In this document: positions 20,391 to 30,575 of the stretch, piece by piece
Layout of the letters: each line of letters begins with the position of its first letter
Position numbering within the stretch: position 1 is the first letter of the stretch
From: Paraconiothyrium sp. Pb-2020
Taxonomy: Eukaryota; Ascomycota; Dothideomycetes; Pleosporales; Didymosphaeriaceae
NCBI GenBank assembly: GCA_022419385.1
Contig: JAJUBI010000005.1
Location: forward strand, 4,588,001-4,652,000
Reading direction: 5' to 3'
DNA: 64,000 nt
The notes under the pieces: generated by a model
Told to the model about the DNA's origin: nothing
Seen by the model: the letters and a program-made list of their open reading frames with translations, nothing else
Database searches by the model: none
Position numbers and translations under genes: made by a program

Positions 20391-21872
20391 TTACCCTTTC
20401 GTTGCGGCGAGTTCCTGCTCGATAGCCGCCCAATGAGCCTTGTTCATGTAGCCAGACAGCCAGTAATTCCCCTGTCCGTCCTTGCCAATGATTGGAAACG
20501 CATTCGGCAGAGTCAATCCTGACTGAGTGTTTTGAATGTACCTCGGCTTTGCCACCTTTGTATCATAGCCCTTAGCTATGGCAGTGGAAAAGTCAAGCTC
20601 GTACAAATCAGCTTTCGTCCAATTTGAGAACGTAATCATGCGCATATTCCTATCACCGAACAACGGCGGCAAATTTCCCGGATTTCGGCGCCAAAGTGAG
20701 AAGAAGGCCTCCACTTGCTCGCGGGTACCGAGCCCAGTGATGCCGTTGCGGATAGCTAGCGGGGTGTAACTGAGTGGTTTCTCCAAGATATCCTTGGCGG
20801 TCAAAATCACGGGGACGAATCCAACCGCGTCAGAGATGTAGGGTGCACCTTCAGGTGTCAAGTCTTCTTGAAGTGATCTGCGGATATCGTACGCATGGTT
20901 GAGCACTACTGTTTGGGTTGGATATGGAGACAATTGCGAGAGTACGATCCTTGTCCACCATGCGCATAGTATATCTCCGTCGGAGAGAAATGGTGATGAT
21001 ACTCCATGTCCACTATGGGGCGATCCGAGGTCAGCCATGACTTCCTTGTGCACTTTCTCCACGGTTTGCTGAGGTACACAGACCATCCGGCTCTCTTGCG
21101 TGCGGAAGAGTTCCATAGCCTGGCCTAGGCCGTAGCCAATCAACCCAAGCATGCTCAGTCGCCGAGAGGCAAGCTTGTGCTCAGCAACTGGAGTCATCCC
21201 CAGCGTGGCAAGTGGGTCTGTGTCAGCGCCGTGTGGTGTCCTAACCTGACCGACTTCACCTTTCAACACTAGACACCACGCATCCAGCAGTGCCTTCTGA
21301 CCCATTGCATCCATCAAAGTATGTGGAAAGTACAGTGTGACCACAGTCAAGTCTCCGAACGTGATGATGTGCAGACCAAGCTGTGGTCTATCCGAGTTGG
21401 TGAAGTCATTGAGCTTCTTCGGACCCCCTGTCGGCATCACAAGATCACGGAAGGCATCTGGGTTGCCGACAAGGGCTGGTCGGACGCTCGGTCTGGGGAA
21501 TTGCGCTGCAATAGGGTGCTCACTGGAGTCCACATTATGGTGTATGTGAGAAAAGGCTATGGCGGGACGATCTGCGGTGAATGTCCTGGGCACATGGTAT
21601 TTGAGAGCTCCCTTTTCCTGTACTCCAATGTCAACGCCAAACTTTCGGAGAATTTGCATGACACGTACGTTCTTTTTAAGTCGTGCACCGAGTTTCCACC
21701 ATCCGTCTTGACGCGCGAGGTGCTCGAGACTTGAACGGAGTTTTGCCACATCCAATACACAGTCAAACACGAAGGTCGAATAAAGAATGAAAGCTCGCCA
21801 AAGGGTGGTGTCATCGAAGAAGTGCAAGGGAACTATGTTGTCGCTTGTGTATAGTAAAGAAGTTGGTGACAT
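20391..21872 (-). CDS. BAHD-like acyltransferase (transferase family)
   Basis: Single exon of 493 aa. The active-site motif HxxxD is present as FPHTLMD (His184, Asp188), where His acts as general base for transfer of an acyl group from acyl-CoA to an alcohol or amine. The second signature of plant BAHD enzymes (DFGWG) is not exact; NWTKADLYELDFS at about residues 420-432 is in the right place. Fungal members of this family (PF02458-type) often decorate secondary metabolites such as trichothecene- or alkaloid-like products. No signal peptide is seen, so it is probably cytosolic. The closest possible partner is the P450 at 16075-17724, with an F-box gene between them. Confidence 0.82.
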   Translation of the reverse strand: MSPTSLLYTSDNIVPLHFFDDTTLWRAFILYSTFVFDCVLDVAKLRSSLEHLARQDGWWKLGARLKKNVRVMQILRKFGVDIGVQEKGALKYHVPRTFTADRPAIAFSHIHHNVDSSEHPIAAQFPRPSVRPALVGNPDAFRDLVMPTGGPKKLNDFTNSDRPQLGLHIITFGDLTVVTLYFPHTLMDAMGQKALLDAWCLVLKGEVGQVRTPHGADTDPLATLGMTPVAEHKLASRRLSMLGLIGYGLGQAMELFRTQESRMVCVPQQTVEKVHKEVMADLGSPHSGHGVSSPFLSDGDILCAWWTRIVLSQLSPYPTQTVVLNHAYDIRRSLQEDLTPEGAPYISDAVGFVPVILTAKDILEKPLSYTPLAIRNGITGLGTREQVEAFFSLWRRNPGNLPPLFGDRNMRMITFSNWTKADLYELDFSTAIAKGYDTKVAKPRYIQNTQSGLTLPNAFPIIGKDGQGNYWLSGYMNKAHWAAIEQELAATKG

Positions 21873-22536
21873 TGTAGATGTAGTTATGACTCAGATCGCG
21901 GAATATCTTTTGAGACTTTCTAGAAGAAATGCAAAATATCTTCTTAATCAATAAATGCCGGCAGGGCGTAAATCGCCCATCGCCACCCGGGCGTAGATAC
22001 AGTATTACTGGCTAATACCGAGATACCTAGTAACAGCCAAACAACCAAGGTCCCACCGGGGGCTCTGCGCCGATGCATCAATGCTTTGACCTTCTAAATG
22101 GCACCCGTTCTCTCGTAATTTATTCCACCTACCTTATGCCGATGAGGTTGCTCGAGCCACGGTCAACTGCAGAGTTTGACTGTACAGCTCAGTGCAGCTA
22201 TATCGCGTACCGTGGTTCCGCATCACCGCTCAACTCAACAGAACACCAACAAGTCAACACCAAAGCTTTCCCACGAACACTGCCTGACAGCACGTGATCA
22301 AACTGGTGAAAGAAATGACGGCCAACTTTAAAAGTGATAGGTCAACGTTTGCGCCGTGGATACGGCAGCCGCTAATCTACTTTAGGACTAGTATACAACT
22401 TGTGTACCGTCGCGTGGTAAACACCTAGCCACCTCATTAATCGCAGGATCATTCCTGACCGACCACCTATCCACTGGTGTGCTTCGGAGGTCTCTCCGCT
22501 CAGTTGTTGTCTTTACATCGTCGAGAGCGATCTGAC
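21873..22536. other. Intergenic, divergent promoter region
   Basis: Lies between the acyltransferase (minus) and the JmjC gene (plus). A small inverted repeat GTATTA/TAATAC lies near 22000. No coding signal. Confidence 0.4.
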
Positions 22537-23905
22537 ATGGCTTTAACTTTGGTAGACACGCCCAAACCATCAGTTGACGGGAAAACAGAACCTTCTGGAG
22601 CTCAGCCTTCTCATGGATTGGACGACATTCCGACACTGCCAGCCCAATGGCGACAGATCCTAAGTCGCCATTACGGTGAAAAACCACACAATGCCCATCT
22701 TGACACATACTTGCATGCGATCGCGCGATGCGAGAAAACCATGCCGCATTGCAGAGGAGATTCTCCATCCATTCCTATTCACGAGGCTTATGTCATCGAA
22801 GCGAACAACTGGGTCAAGAGCAAGCATCCTTTCTTATCCCCACGAAACGCTGTCATCAAGTCGATGTTATCCGGCAAGAATATAGCCGGGCGAAGAGTGC
22901 GTGTAGGGGTGCAAGGCATCGTTCAGCGTACGCTGGACCTGGATGTTGAGATGATTCAGAACTTCTGGGAACCAGACCCCGCCATTGACCCAGGCGACAT
23001 AAAGTTTGCTCTTGACGTGAAGGGTCTTAACGACACTGTGGAGCTCCGCCAACCTGAGTGTGTAACACGCGAGTTGCATTACGATAAGAGAATCGACGTA
23101 GCGTGCAACGTAACGCCAAAGTACACTTGTGTAGACATACATTCCGGTAATGAGCACGTTGAAGATCATTTCCCGCAGAGCTAATGAATTCATAGATGGT
23201 GCGCTCCACATCTGGACCGTTTGTGATGGACTCAAATTGTGGATATTCTGGCCACCGACTGATCGCAATCTTGAACAGTTCTTCGCCACCAGGTGCTCGG
23301 AAAAAATACTAGGCCAACTGTATGACAAGCTCGAGGGCGGCCAGTATGCCATTACCCTAGATGGAGAGGGTGTGTACGTACCCCCACGGTGGTTACACGC
23401 TACCTACTCTCTTGAGTCGTCAACGCCCACGGGCTGCACGTGGACCTCAGCCGAGGCGCTTGAAATCGTCACACAGAGCATGCGACAGGAGTTCGAGAAC
23501 CCAGGCGGTCATCCTGACATCGAAGTAATGACGTGGCTTCAAAGTCTGAAAGAAGCGATCAAAGTCGCTCGTAAGGCATGTTTCGAATCCGTCCAAAGTA
23601 CTTGCCTCAAAGATGACATGAATAAGGAGGGCATAGAGGATGCGCTAGGGTCAGAGGGCCAGGACCTGGTCAAGCTTGTAATGAGCGCTTTCGGAAAGTG
23701 GGAGGATAAATTCGCGTTATCGCAACAATGCGATAGATGCAAACAAGAGATCCGAACCCATCTACCTTTCGAAAAGGCTACTTCGAGTAGGACCAACCGA
23801 GCCCGGCAGCGAATCGGGACAGATCAGTCGAATGGCGGAGCAAAGCCATTGAAAAGACAGACGATCCAAGTCGATGGTGCTCGCAAACGGCGCCGCAAGA
23901 AATAG
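22537..23905 (+). CDS. JmjC-like Fe(II)/2-oxoglutarate dioxygenase-fold protein
   Basis: Two exons, 22537..23146 and 23196..23905, with a 49-nt intron (GTAATG donor, CTAAT branch, CATAG acceptor), giving 439 aa. The cupin/JmjC core spans about residues 170-285: ELHYDKR supplies the His181-x-Asp183 pair, followed by DGALHIWTVCDGLKLWIFWPPT, then GEGVYVPPRWLHATYS with the distal His271. The iron triad is therefore complete. The N-terminus (1-110) is a charged region without a known domain, and the C-terminal tail is strongly basic (PLKRQT ... RKRRRKK), fitting a nuclear protein. The role could be histone or protein hydroxylation or demethylation. No PHD, Tudor or F-box partner is seen, so the target remains open. 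Confidence 0.8.
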
Positions 23906-24813
23906 TCATAGAGTATTGCCTGATACCTACATACCCGACCGGATCTTATCAATCTGACTGTCACTGTAGAATGCACCAACAATCGAATCGTCGGTAGCGA
24001 GTAGCATCCTTGCGCTCATACTTTGGAAGCACACGTATGGACACTGAACATCGGATCGACGAAGCTAGCCAATAGGGACTTCACAATCTCTACGCTGGAA
24101 GTTGTTTGCATATATGATTGACATAGATTTCGGCTTCTCTTTCCTTTGTACTTAGCATATCATACCCAAGGTAGTTGCTGCGACCGTCCTTAATGATATT
24201 TTCATAGGAAAACCGTGTTTTGAGTGTACCTCCTAGATGTGCAAGTACCTCGTGCTCGCTTACGTGTGAACTTTCTACAGTCGCAGCCCAACGCGGTCTG
24301 GGTGACGGATAAGATTGCAAAGCCATCAGCTTCGAATGCAACATGAGAAAAACAGCACGTACATTAAATTCATACTCAAAGAAACACCAATGTATTTAAT
24401 AAGGGTCCTAAAAACAGTCCTTGCATGATGTATCTCTATTCAAGCTGTACAGGTAATCCACCGGAGTTTGTCGGCGGCACGGCGCCAGCACTACATCCGA
24501 TCCGATCCTACACTCGCACGGGAACAAACCTCACTCCACTTCCACCTCCAAAAATCCTTAGGCAGCACAATTACCTCCCGTTTGATTGATTGACGAAGAG
24601 CTAGATCATGAGCGTGTCTACGGAGATTGGCATCGCCGCGCGTTGGGCGCAATTGGCGTACCACAAGAAGATAGGGACTATGTGCAGATCGACTCCGTCG
24701 CCATGTATAAGAACAGCAACTTTCGCATCAAAATAGCATCGCAAGGATAACAGTGTACTTCACAATATCCAGCTCTTTACCCAACGCCGACCTACCAGCC
24801 ACAAGCCTCCACG
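23906..24813. other. Intergenic
   Basis: I see no supported gene. A minus-strand ORF at 24090-24344 has no domain. The last about 60 nt are a C-rich leader ahead of the DJ-1-like gene. Confidence 0.4.
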
Positions 24814-25610
24814 ATGTCCCTCGACCTCTCCAACCCTAACCGCAAATTGCACGCCGGCATCATCCTAATGGGCGAAACCGAAATCCTCGACGTAGCCCCC
24901 ATCGACTTCCTGCACAGCCTGAGCCCAAAGTTCATAAACGTGATGCCCATCTCCGACGAGCTCAAAGCGAAAGCAGTCGACTTCGATTTCCACTGGATCA
25001 CCGAGAAGGGTGACCCCGCGAAGCTGACTGCAGGAATTAGCATGAACGCTACGGTGAGACGAATAGGATATCAAAGTAATTAGAGCAGTCAATTGACCTG
25101 TACAGGATTCCTACGAGTCCTGCCCTCCGCTCGACATCGTGCTTATCGGCGCGTACTTCCCGACGTACACGCCCAACGAAGCGGATCTCGCCTTCATCCG
25201 CAAAGCGTACAATGACTGTGCGTACCCTGATCCTAGCCTGGCTTTCGGGTTAAACTGATAACTACTCAGGCTCCGCTTTCCTGACTATCTGCGCGGGCAT
25301 GCTCCCCGCACAGATGGCCGGTGTCCTCGCAGACCACACCTGCACCGCGCCGCGGTTCATGCTGCCTGTCCTACAGCAGCAGGACCCGCGCACCAAGTGG
25401 GTGGAGAAACGCGCGCATCACGACGGTAAGTTGTGGACGAGTGGCGCGCTGCTGAACGGCCTGGACATGATGCAGCTCTTTGCCAAAGCGTACTGGCCGG
25501 AGCTAGCAGCGGTTGCGATTCCGCTTGGAGGGTGGCCGGAGAGGAGCGTGGAGTATGATGGGCCTGAGAAGGGACTTGAGGGAGAGGTTAAGTGGGGTAG
25601 TGTAGCTTGA
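24814..25610 (+). CDS. DJ-1/PfpI family protein
   Basis: Three exons, 24814..25053, 25106..25217 and 25270..25610 (introns 52 and 52 nt), giving 230 aa, the normal size of the family. The flavodoxin-like core is visible: HAGIILMGETEILDV at the start, PPLDIVLIGAYFP, and the nucleophile elbow TICAGM with Cys125, followed by AGVLADHTCTAP and the W-T-S-G-A segment of the active site. DJ-1/PfpI proteins include glyoxalases, chaperones, amidases and isonitrile hydratases; this branch is close to fungal ThiJ/PfpI-like proteins of unknown substrate. It is cytosolic, with no signal peptide. Its codon use is GC-rich compared with the flanks. Confidence 0.88.
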
Positions 25611-25905
25611 TTGGAGGATTGGAGAGATGGTAATTGGCTTTGTGAAGTGTTAGGCATCACGATGGAGGGGATGATGAAGGGTTTCTGATTGGAAATGTGC
25701 TGGGTCTACCAGCTGGAGAATGGAATGTAGTATATACAACATGGGTTGTCACCCAATGCTCGCTAAAATCATGGCTCGTTTGGAGATACCCTTCATCCGA
25801 TTCAGTGTTTGTTGCGCCCCTGATGGTGGAATTCCACCCACTTGGCACAAGACCACTCACTCGATGCGGCGCAATCCCATTTATAGCTCCTTGCATATTC
25901 ACCAC

Positions 25906-26727
25906 TTAGTTCTTCTTGCCAAAACCGCCGAATGGGCTTTCTGCGCTGGAAGATGCGAACTCGAAAGAGAATGTGCTCCAGTTGATCTCCTCAGCGGAGG
26001 TTGGGAGAGAGGCAGGCGCAGTAGTCGCTGGAGTGGTAATGCCACCAGTTGGAGCGGCGCCATCCGACGGAAACACTCCGGCAGCGCCAGAAGTAGGAGT
26101 AGGAATCTCCGAAGCAGAGCCAAAGCCAGGGAGGTCAGCGCCGCCTGTCGGCAGGCTGCCAAAACCTTCCGTCGCAGACGCGGAATCAGATCCGAATCCT
26201 GGAAGGTCTGCACCTCCCGTGGGGAGACTGCCGAATGCATCTGTGGCGGAAGAGTCGCCTCCAAAGCCAGGGAGATCAGCACCTCCTGTTGGGAGACTGC
26301 CGAAACCTCCAGTAGCAGTAGGTACCCCGAAGCCAGGCTCATCGCCACCAGTAGGCAGTTCAAAGCCTCCAGTAGGGACCGCAGCAGGGTCCGTAGGGAA
26401 GATACCCGACGGGAAGTCCGCGGTAGCAGTAGGGAAGCTGCCAAATCCACCCGACTCGCCAGCTCCAGCACCACCCGTAGGGCTACCGGCGCCACCAGTA
26501 GGGAAAATTCCAGACCCTGAACCCGAACCAAAGCCAGGGAAGCCGGAGCCGGAGCCGGAGCCACCCGTGGGAAGGGCGCCTAGCAAAGACGAGAGGAAGC
26601 CTGCGAAGGGGTTGTCGCTGCCGCTATCTTCAGCAGCAGCAGTGCCCGCGTGGCGGCCGTGAGGGCGAGCCTCGGCAGCGCTCAAGATGGCGGCGACCGC
26701 AATGATAGTAGAGGGTGAGAAGTGCAT
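25906..26727 (-). CDS. Secreted Gly/Pro/Ser-rich repeat protein
   Basis: Single exon of 273 aa, taking the second in-frame ATG (MHFSPSTIIAVAAIL) because a clean signal peptide begins there and ends AEA-RP. An upstream in-frame ATG at 26760 would add 11 residues. After a short basic part (RPHGRHAG) the protein is low-complexity: Gly/Ser blocks, PTGG units and three close copies of a repeat with the core FGSLPTGGADLPGFG. No cysteines occur in the mature part, so it is neither a typical small cysteine-rich effector nor a hydrophobin. A cell-wall or extracellular matrix role is possible. Large antisense ORFs on the plus strand are an effect of the GC-rich repeats. Confidence 0.72.
   Translation of the reverse strand: MHFSPSTIIAVAAILSAAEARPHGRHAGTAAAEDSGSDNPFAGFLSSLLGALPTGGSGSGSGFPGFGSGSGSGIFPTGGAGSPTGGAGAGESGGFGSFPTATADFPSGIFPTDPAAVPTGGFELPTGGDEPGFGVPTATGGFGSLPTGGADLPGFGGDSSATDAFGSLPTGGADLPGFGSDSASATEGFGSLPTGGADLPGFGSASEIPTPTSGAAGVFPSDGAAPTGGITTPATTAPASLPTSAEEINWSTFSFEFASSSAESPFGGFGKKN
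26112..26312 (-). repeat. Tandem coding repeats in the secreted protein
   Basis: Three copies of about 57-66 nt, each encoding a unit with the core FGSLPTGGADLPGFG. Weaker PTGG-containing copies continue toward the N-terminus. Confidence 0.7.
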
Positions 26728-28203
26728 GGCGAGAAGTGTGGTGAAGTGTTTGCACAGCAAAAGAACGATGGTAGAGAAGAGGGACTGTGGCTAGCACAAG
26801 TTCGAGAAAAGAGCACACAAAAGAACGAACGGAGTGGTGGGTAGAGCTGGTAAGGAGTTAAGCATCACAGCGCCTGATGTTCCTTTATACCATCTCTTTC
26901 AGAAGTTGCGTGCTCTGTTAAGATGATCTCCCAAGGTGGGTCCGTTTTAGCTCTATGAACCTGCGGAATTAAACGAACAGATGACTTCATTGGTCGCCGC
27001 TTAGCTGAGATGGGGGTGTTCCCTACCTTGAGAGTGCATCCCCGCAATAGCGAAACGAGAATAGCGGAGCATGTGCTGATGTTCGCGAGCCTCATGTTTC
27101 AAGCGGGTCCTGTGCCGGGGTCCACCAATTTATGAGAGGAGGCGACATGTTTCAACAGGGGATTAGGCCCTTGGCGGCGGCCTCAGGAAGATTGATGAGA
27201 GGTTTGTGGGCAGCGAACGAGAAGACGATGTCTGGGGGTGGAGATACAGAGATTGTGATCGCTCGCTTGAAGGGGTGCGTCTCAATGCATACACGTCAGA
27301 GGAGCCGCTGGATCTCGCACAAGGCGGAAGCCTCGCTCGACATTGGACGGGCCGTCCGCAACGATTTGAATCGGGCCTCGCAATGGAGTGAATCGTAATA
27401 GGACTCAAAATTCGCGTACACTCAATATCGAGGCCCACCAGCTCGTCGCGCTCATCAGAGGTCATTGACGCTTCTGTATGCGACGCTGTCTGCGACAAGC
27501 ACGTCGAGATTTGTCGACATGGTCTCGGATGCATCGCGATTGTAGAACAGAGAGTGGGCAGCGTCTGCGCGAATCGATGGCTTTGCGGCATCATTACTTC
27601 TCTCTGATGTTGGCGATGAGAGGTCGCTGACTCCATCTATGGTTCACATTGCCGTGCGTCCTATCGATAAGCGACTCCGATTCTTCCTGCATTGACTAGG
27701 TTACTTCTGCAACTCACTTAGTATAAAACCACTCAAGTCTTCCACTCTACTCCTTCTTCACCCTTCGCTCTCATTACATCACAGCCATTTCCCTTCCACC
27801 ACCCGCCCCACTCTACGCCTGCCCACCTGCACAGGCATACCCTAGGCTAGGAGTCTAAGATAGCCACCGTAGATATCAAGCCCTGTCCTTGTGACATCGT
27901 GTGGAATAAGACGTTGAGGAAAAACCGAAACAAGGAGTCTATGTGAAAGATGTAGTGCTACCTTTTTGGAAAGACTACCCTCGGCCGTGGGTGGTATTTG
28001 GTAGAGTCCGGATGTTAAATTGATGTAAGAGTAGGCGCTGAGCTGCGTCGCTTCGGTAGACCACCGTTAAACGTCAGGCTAGATGTACACCCGTAAACGC
28101 ACAACACCTCAGATCCATCTCAGCATCACATCGCCCACGCAATAAAGCAAGCTTCAAAATCAAGTTTAACCGCATTCATCAATGCCCCTCCAATCACCCA
28201 CCA
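26728..28203. other. Intergenic, 1.5 kb
   Basis: Contains the leader of the secreted repeat protein on one side and the 3' flank of the glutaminase gene on the other. Overlapping short ORFs at 27132-27636 have no domain. A promoter-like block lies at 27718-27830 and is described separately. Confidence 0.4.
27718..27830 (+). promoter_or_regulatory. Promoter-like block without a following gene
   Basis: A plus-strand TATAAAA near 27721 is followed by about 100 nt of CT-rich sequence, the usual look of a strong fungal promoter and leader. No ORF of meaningful length follows on the plus strand before the convergent glutaminase gene. Confidence 0.3.
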
Positions 28204-30575
28204 CTAGACTACCAACAGCGCAAAAACACCCCCCACAACCGGCCTCGCCCTAAAATTAATCCCAGGAACCTGCTCCCCACTATCCGTGAGGTACAAATCG
28301 CTAAACGGATTCGCACTGCTCGTCTCGCTTACCCACCTTGCGTACTTGCTGATAAACATATCGCGCGTCTCGTCCCCCGCGATGGCCGCGCTGAAAATCT
28401 CCCAGTCGCCTTTCGTCCAGCCGGCGTTGCGCGTGTCGAGGTCCACGCCGTAGGTGTTTGCGATGCTGAGGTAGAAGGCGGATTGCGCGTCGTAGATGCG
28501 CTGCGGGACGAGGTTTGTGGCGACGAGCTTGTCGTTGTAGAGGTTGTACAGCAGGCCGTGGGTGGAGACGTTGTTGTAGGTGAGGATGGAGTGGGGTGGG
28601 TTAGCTTCGCTGTTGAAGCCAAGGGTTTCCCACTTTCCGATGTAGTCTTTTGCGATGACGGTGAAGTTTTGGGCGTCGGCGGTTTCGTTGACGAGGGAGG
28701 CGATTTCGGCGAAGGCGGCGATGCCGATGATGCCTTTGAGGCCGAGGTTCGTTTGGTTGGCGAGGTGGCCGGCGAAGTCGTCGGTGGAGAGTTGCTCTGA
28801 GGGGTAGAGGCTGTCTTCGACGAGGTATTCGACCCATTGCTTGAGGATGGGGTAGTGTTGCTTTAGGTAGGCGTTGTCGGAGGCGGTTTGGGCGTATTTC
28901 AGCACTGTGTCGAGGGTTAGCATATTATTGGAATCGCTTAAGACCTGATGTGAGGACTTACCCATGATGATATTGTTACCGCACTCCTCAACGGGCATAT
29001 GCTCATCGCCTCCATCCGCGTGGCCTGTCGCATTGGGGTAGTGAGTGCCAAGATCGTGGATAGCCCAGTTGTTCGGGTAATGGCCGCTCTCTTGGTTCTC
29101 GAAATGCGGGTCGAGCATCAGCTTGACAAGGTCGGGGTTGGCGTAGTACAGGAAGGGCGTGGCAGGGTATATCACATCGATCGTCTGAGTATTGCCGTTG
29201 GAGGAGATCTCCTTGAGAAACAGGAAATGCCTCTCCTCGGTACCGACCAGTTGAGTAGCTCCCAGAGTTTGACGCGCAGCAAGCGTCGTGAGAATAGCAT
29301 AGTCATCACCCGCGGCCGCCTTCGAGTCCTTGTCGACCTGGTCGTCAAATGCAGAGGTGAGCTCATTCGACTGATCGAAGTCTTTGTGAAAGAACGACAG
29401 GGCAGCGACATCATCGCTGAAGTAGCTCTTCCAGAGGGACGGTAGAATCTCGTCACCGTCCTTGCCGAGGAACTGGATCGCTTCCTCCTGGTAAAGACCG
29501 ATCGAGAACAGGGTAGAGGTTGCCTGCGCGCCACCTACCGTACCAAGGTCGCTGGCGTACCCGAACACGGGCCAGTCTGAATTAATAGCGCGGTAGTTGG
29601 TGTCTTTGGAGTTGGCGAGCTTCCCGTTCGAAGCGAAAGCACCTCGCACGTTCTTGTCCGAGCCGGACTGGTACGTCAACCCATCCTTAGTATCAGTGGT
29701 GTAGTACTGCGAATGTTTAGCTCGAGATTTTCTTCGTCTGGCTCATCCTACTCACTACATTCCCCCATTCAGCCCGATCATTGACCTCGTTGAAAGGCTG
29801 CTGATTTTGCTTCCAGAGTTTGTGGTAAGAGAGATCGTCCGTGGTATCGTAGTCCCACTGTGCGACCGCGTTGAGGTCACCCGAGATCCACTCTACTCCC
29901 CATTAGTATATGTTTCGAACACAGTCCTACACCGATCACCAAGTCCCGTACAGTCGGCGGCGCGTGGCGCACCCTAGAGTAGTCCACTGTACGAAACCTG
30001 GTAGTCGGGTTACTTTGCGGTGACCACATACCAGCTGAGATGTCAGTGTACAGCTGCACATCGTGATCAGAGCCATCCTTGGTCGCGACTTCGACATTCA
30101 GATACGAGGCGATTAAAGACTGACGCTGGAAATCCTTCGGAGTGAGGGGCGAGACGAAGCTTGCCTTGATTGTCACCTTGTCGTCGACGTCGATTGTGAA
30201 AATGCTCTTGGAGCTGGTGTACTCGTAGGCGGTCTGGTTTGCAAGCTCGGTGGTATTAACATCGGGCGCTCCAAGCCAGGTGAACGTCTTGCCATCAACG
30301 CGGATGAGTCCAGTCCATGCTACAACCTGACCACTGCACAGTTGTTAATTTGACGCTCAATAGAAGGAGGAGCGACCAACGCACGTGTAGAAAGTTGGCC
30401 ATTGGCCAGGAAGATAACCCCCATTACCACCATTACTGCCAGCAGGGAACCAAGTGCTGAGGTAGGGACTCTTGACAGCCAAAGGGAGGGACGGAGGGCG
30501 CGCCGGGGTAAAGGTTGACTGGCCGGCGGCGAGGCTGGCGAGCGCGCCCAAGATGCTGATTGATGAAAAATGCAT
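28204..30575 (-). CDS. gtaA: Secreted glutaminase A-like protein (GtaA family)
   Basis: Five exons on the minus strand: 30575..30385, 30333..30032, 29892..29756, 29706..28962 and 28904..28204. All junctions keep frame, giving 691 aa. Residues 1-18 are a signal peptide (ALASLAAG-QS). The family order is clear: an N-terminal beta-rich domain starting PPSLPLAVKSPYLSTW, a middle domain, and a C-terminal alpha/alpha toroid with DLGTHYPNATGH, the MPVEECGN motif and the closing NAGWTKGDWEIF. GtaA enzymes are described as extracellular glutaminases that turn glutamine into glutamate, and many paralogues are only similar in sequence. The last intron (28905..28961) is 57 nt, a multiple of three without a stop, so retention would simply insert 19 residues before the LKYAQ helix. 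Confidence 0.92.

Noticed and set aside
25720..26662. Plus-strand ORFs of 248 and 266 aa opposite the secreted repeat protein
   Set aside because: Low-complexity antisense translations; the minus strand has a signal peptide and clean repeats.
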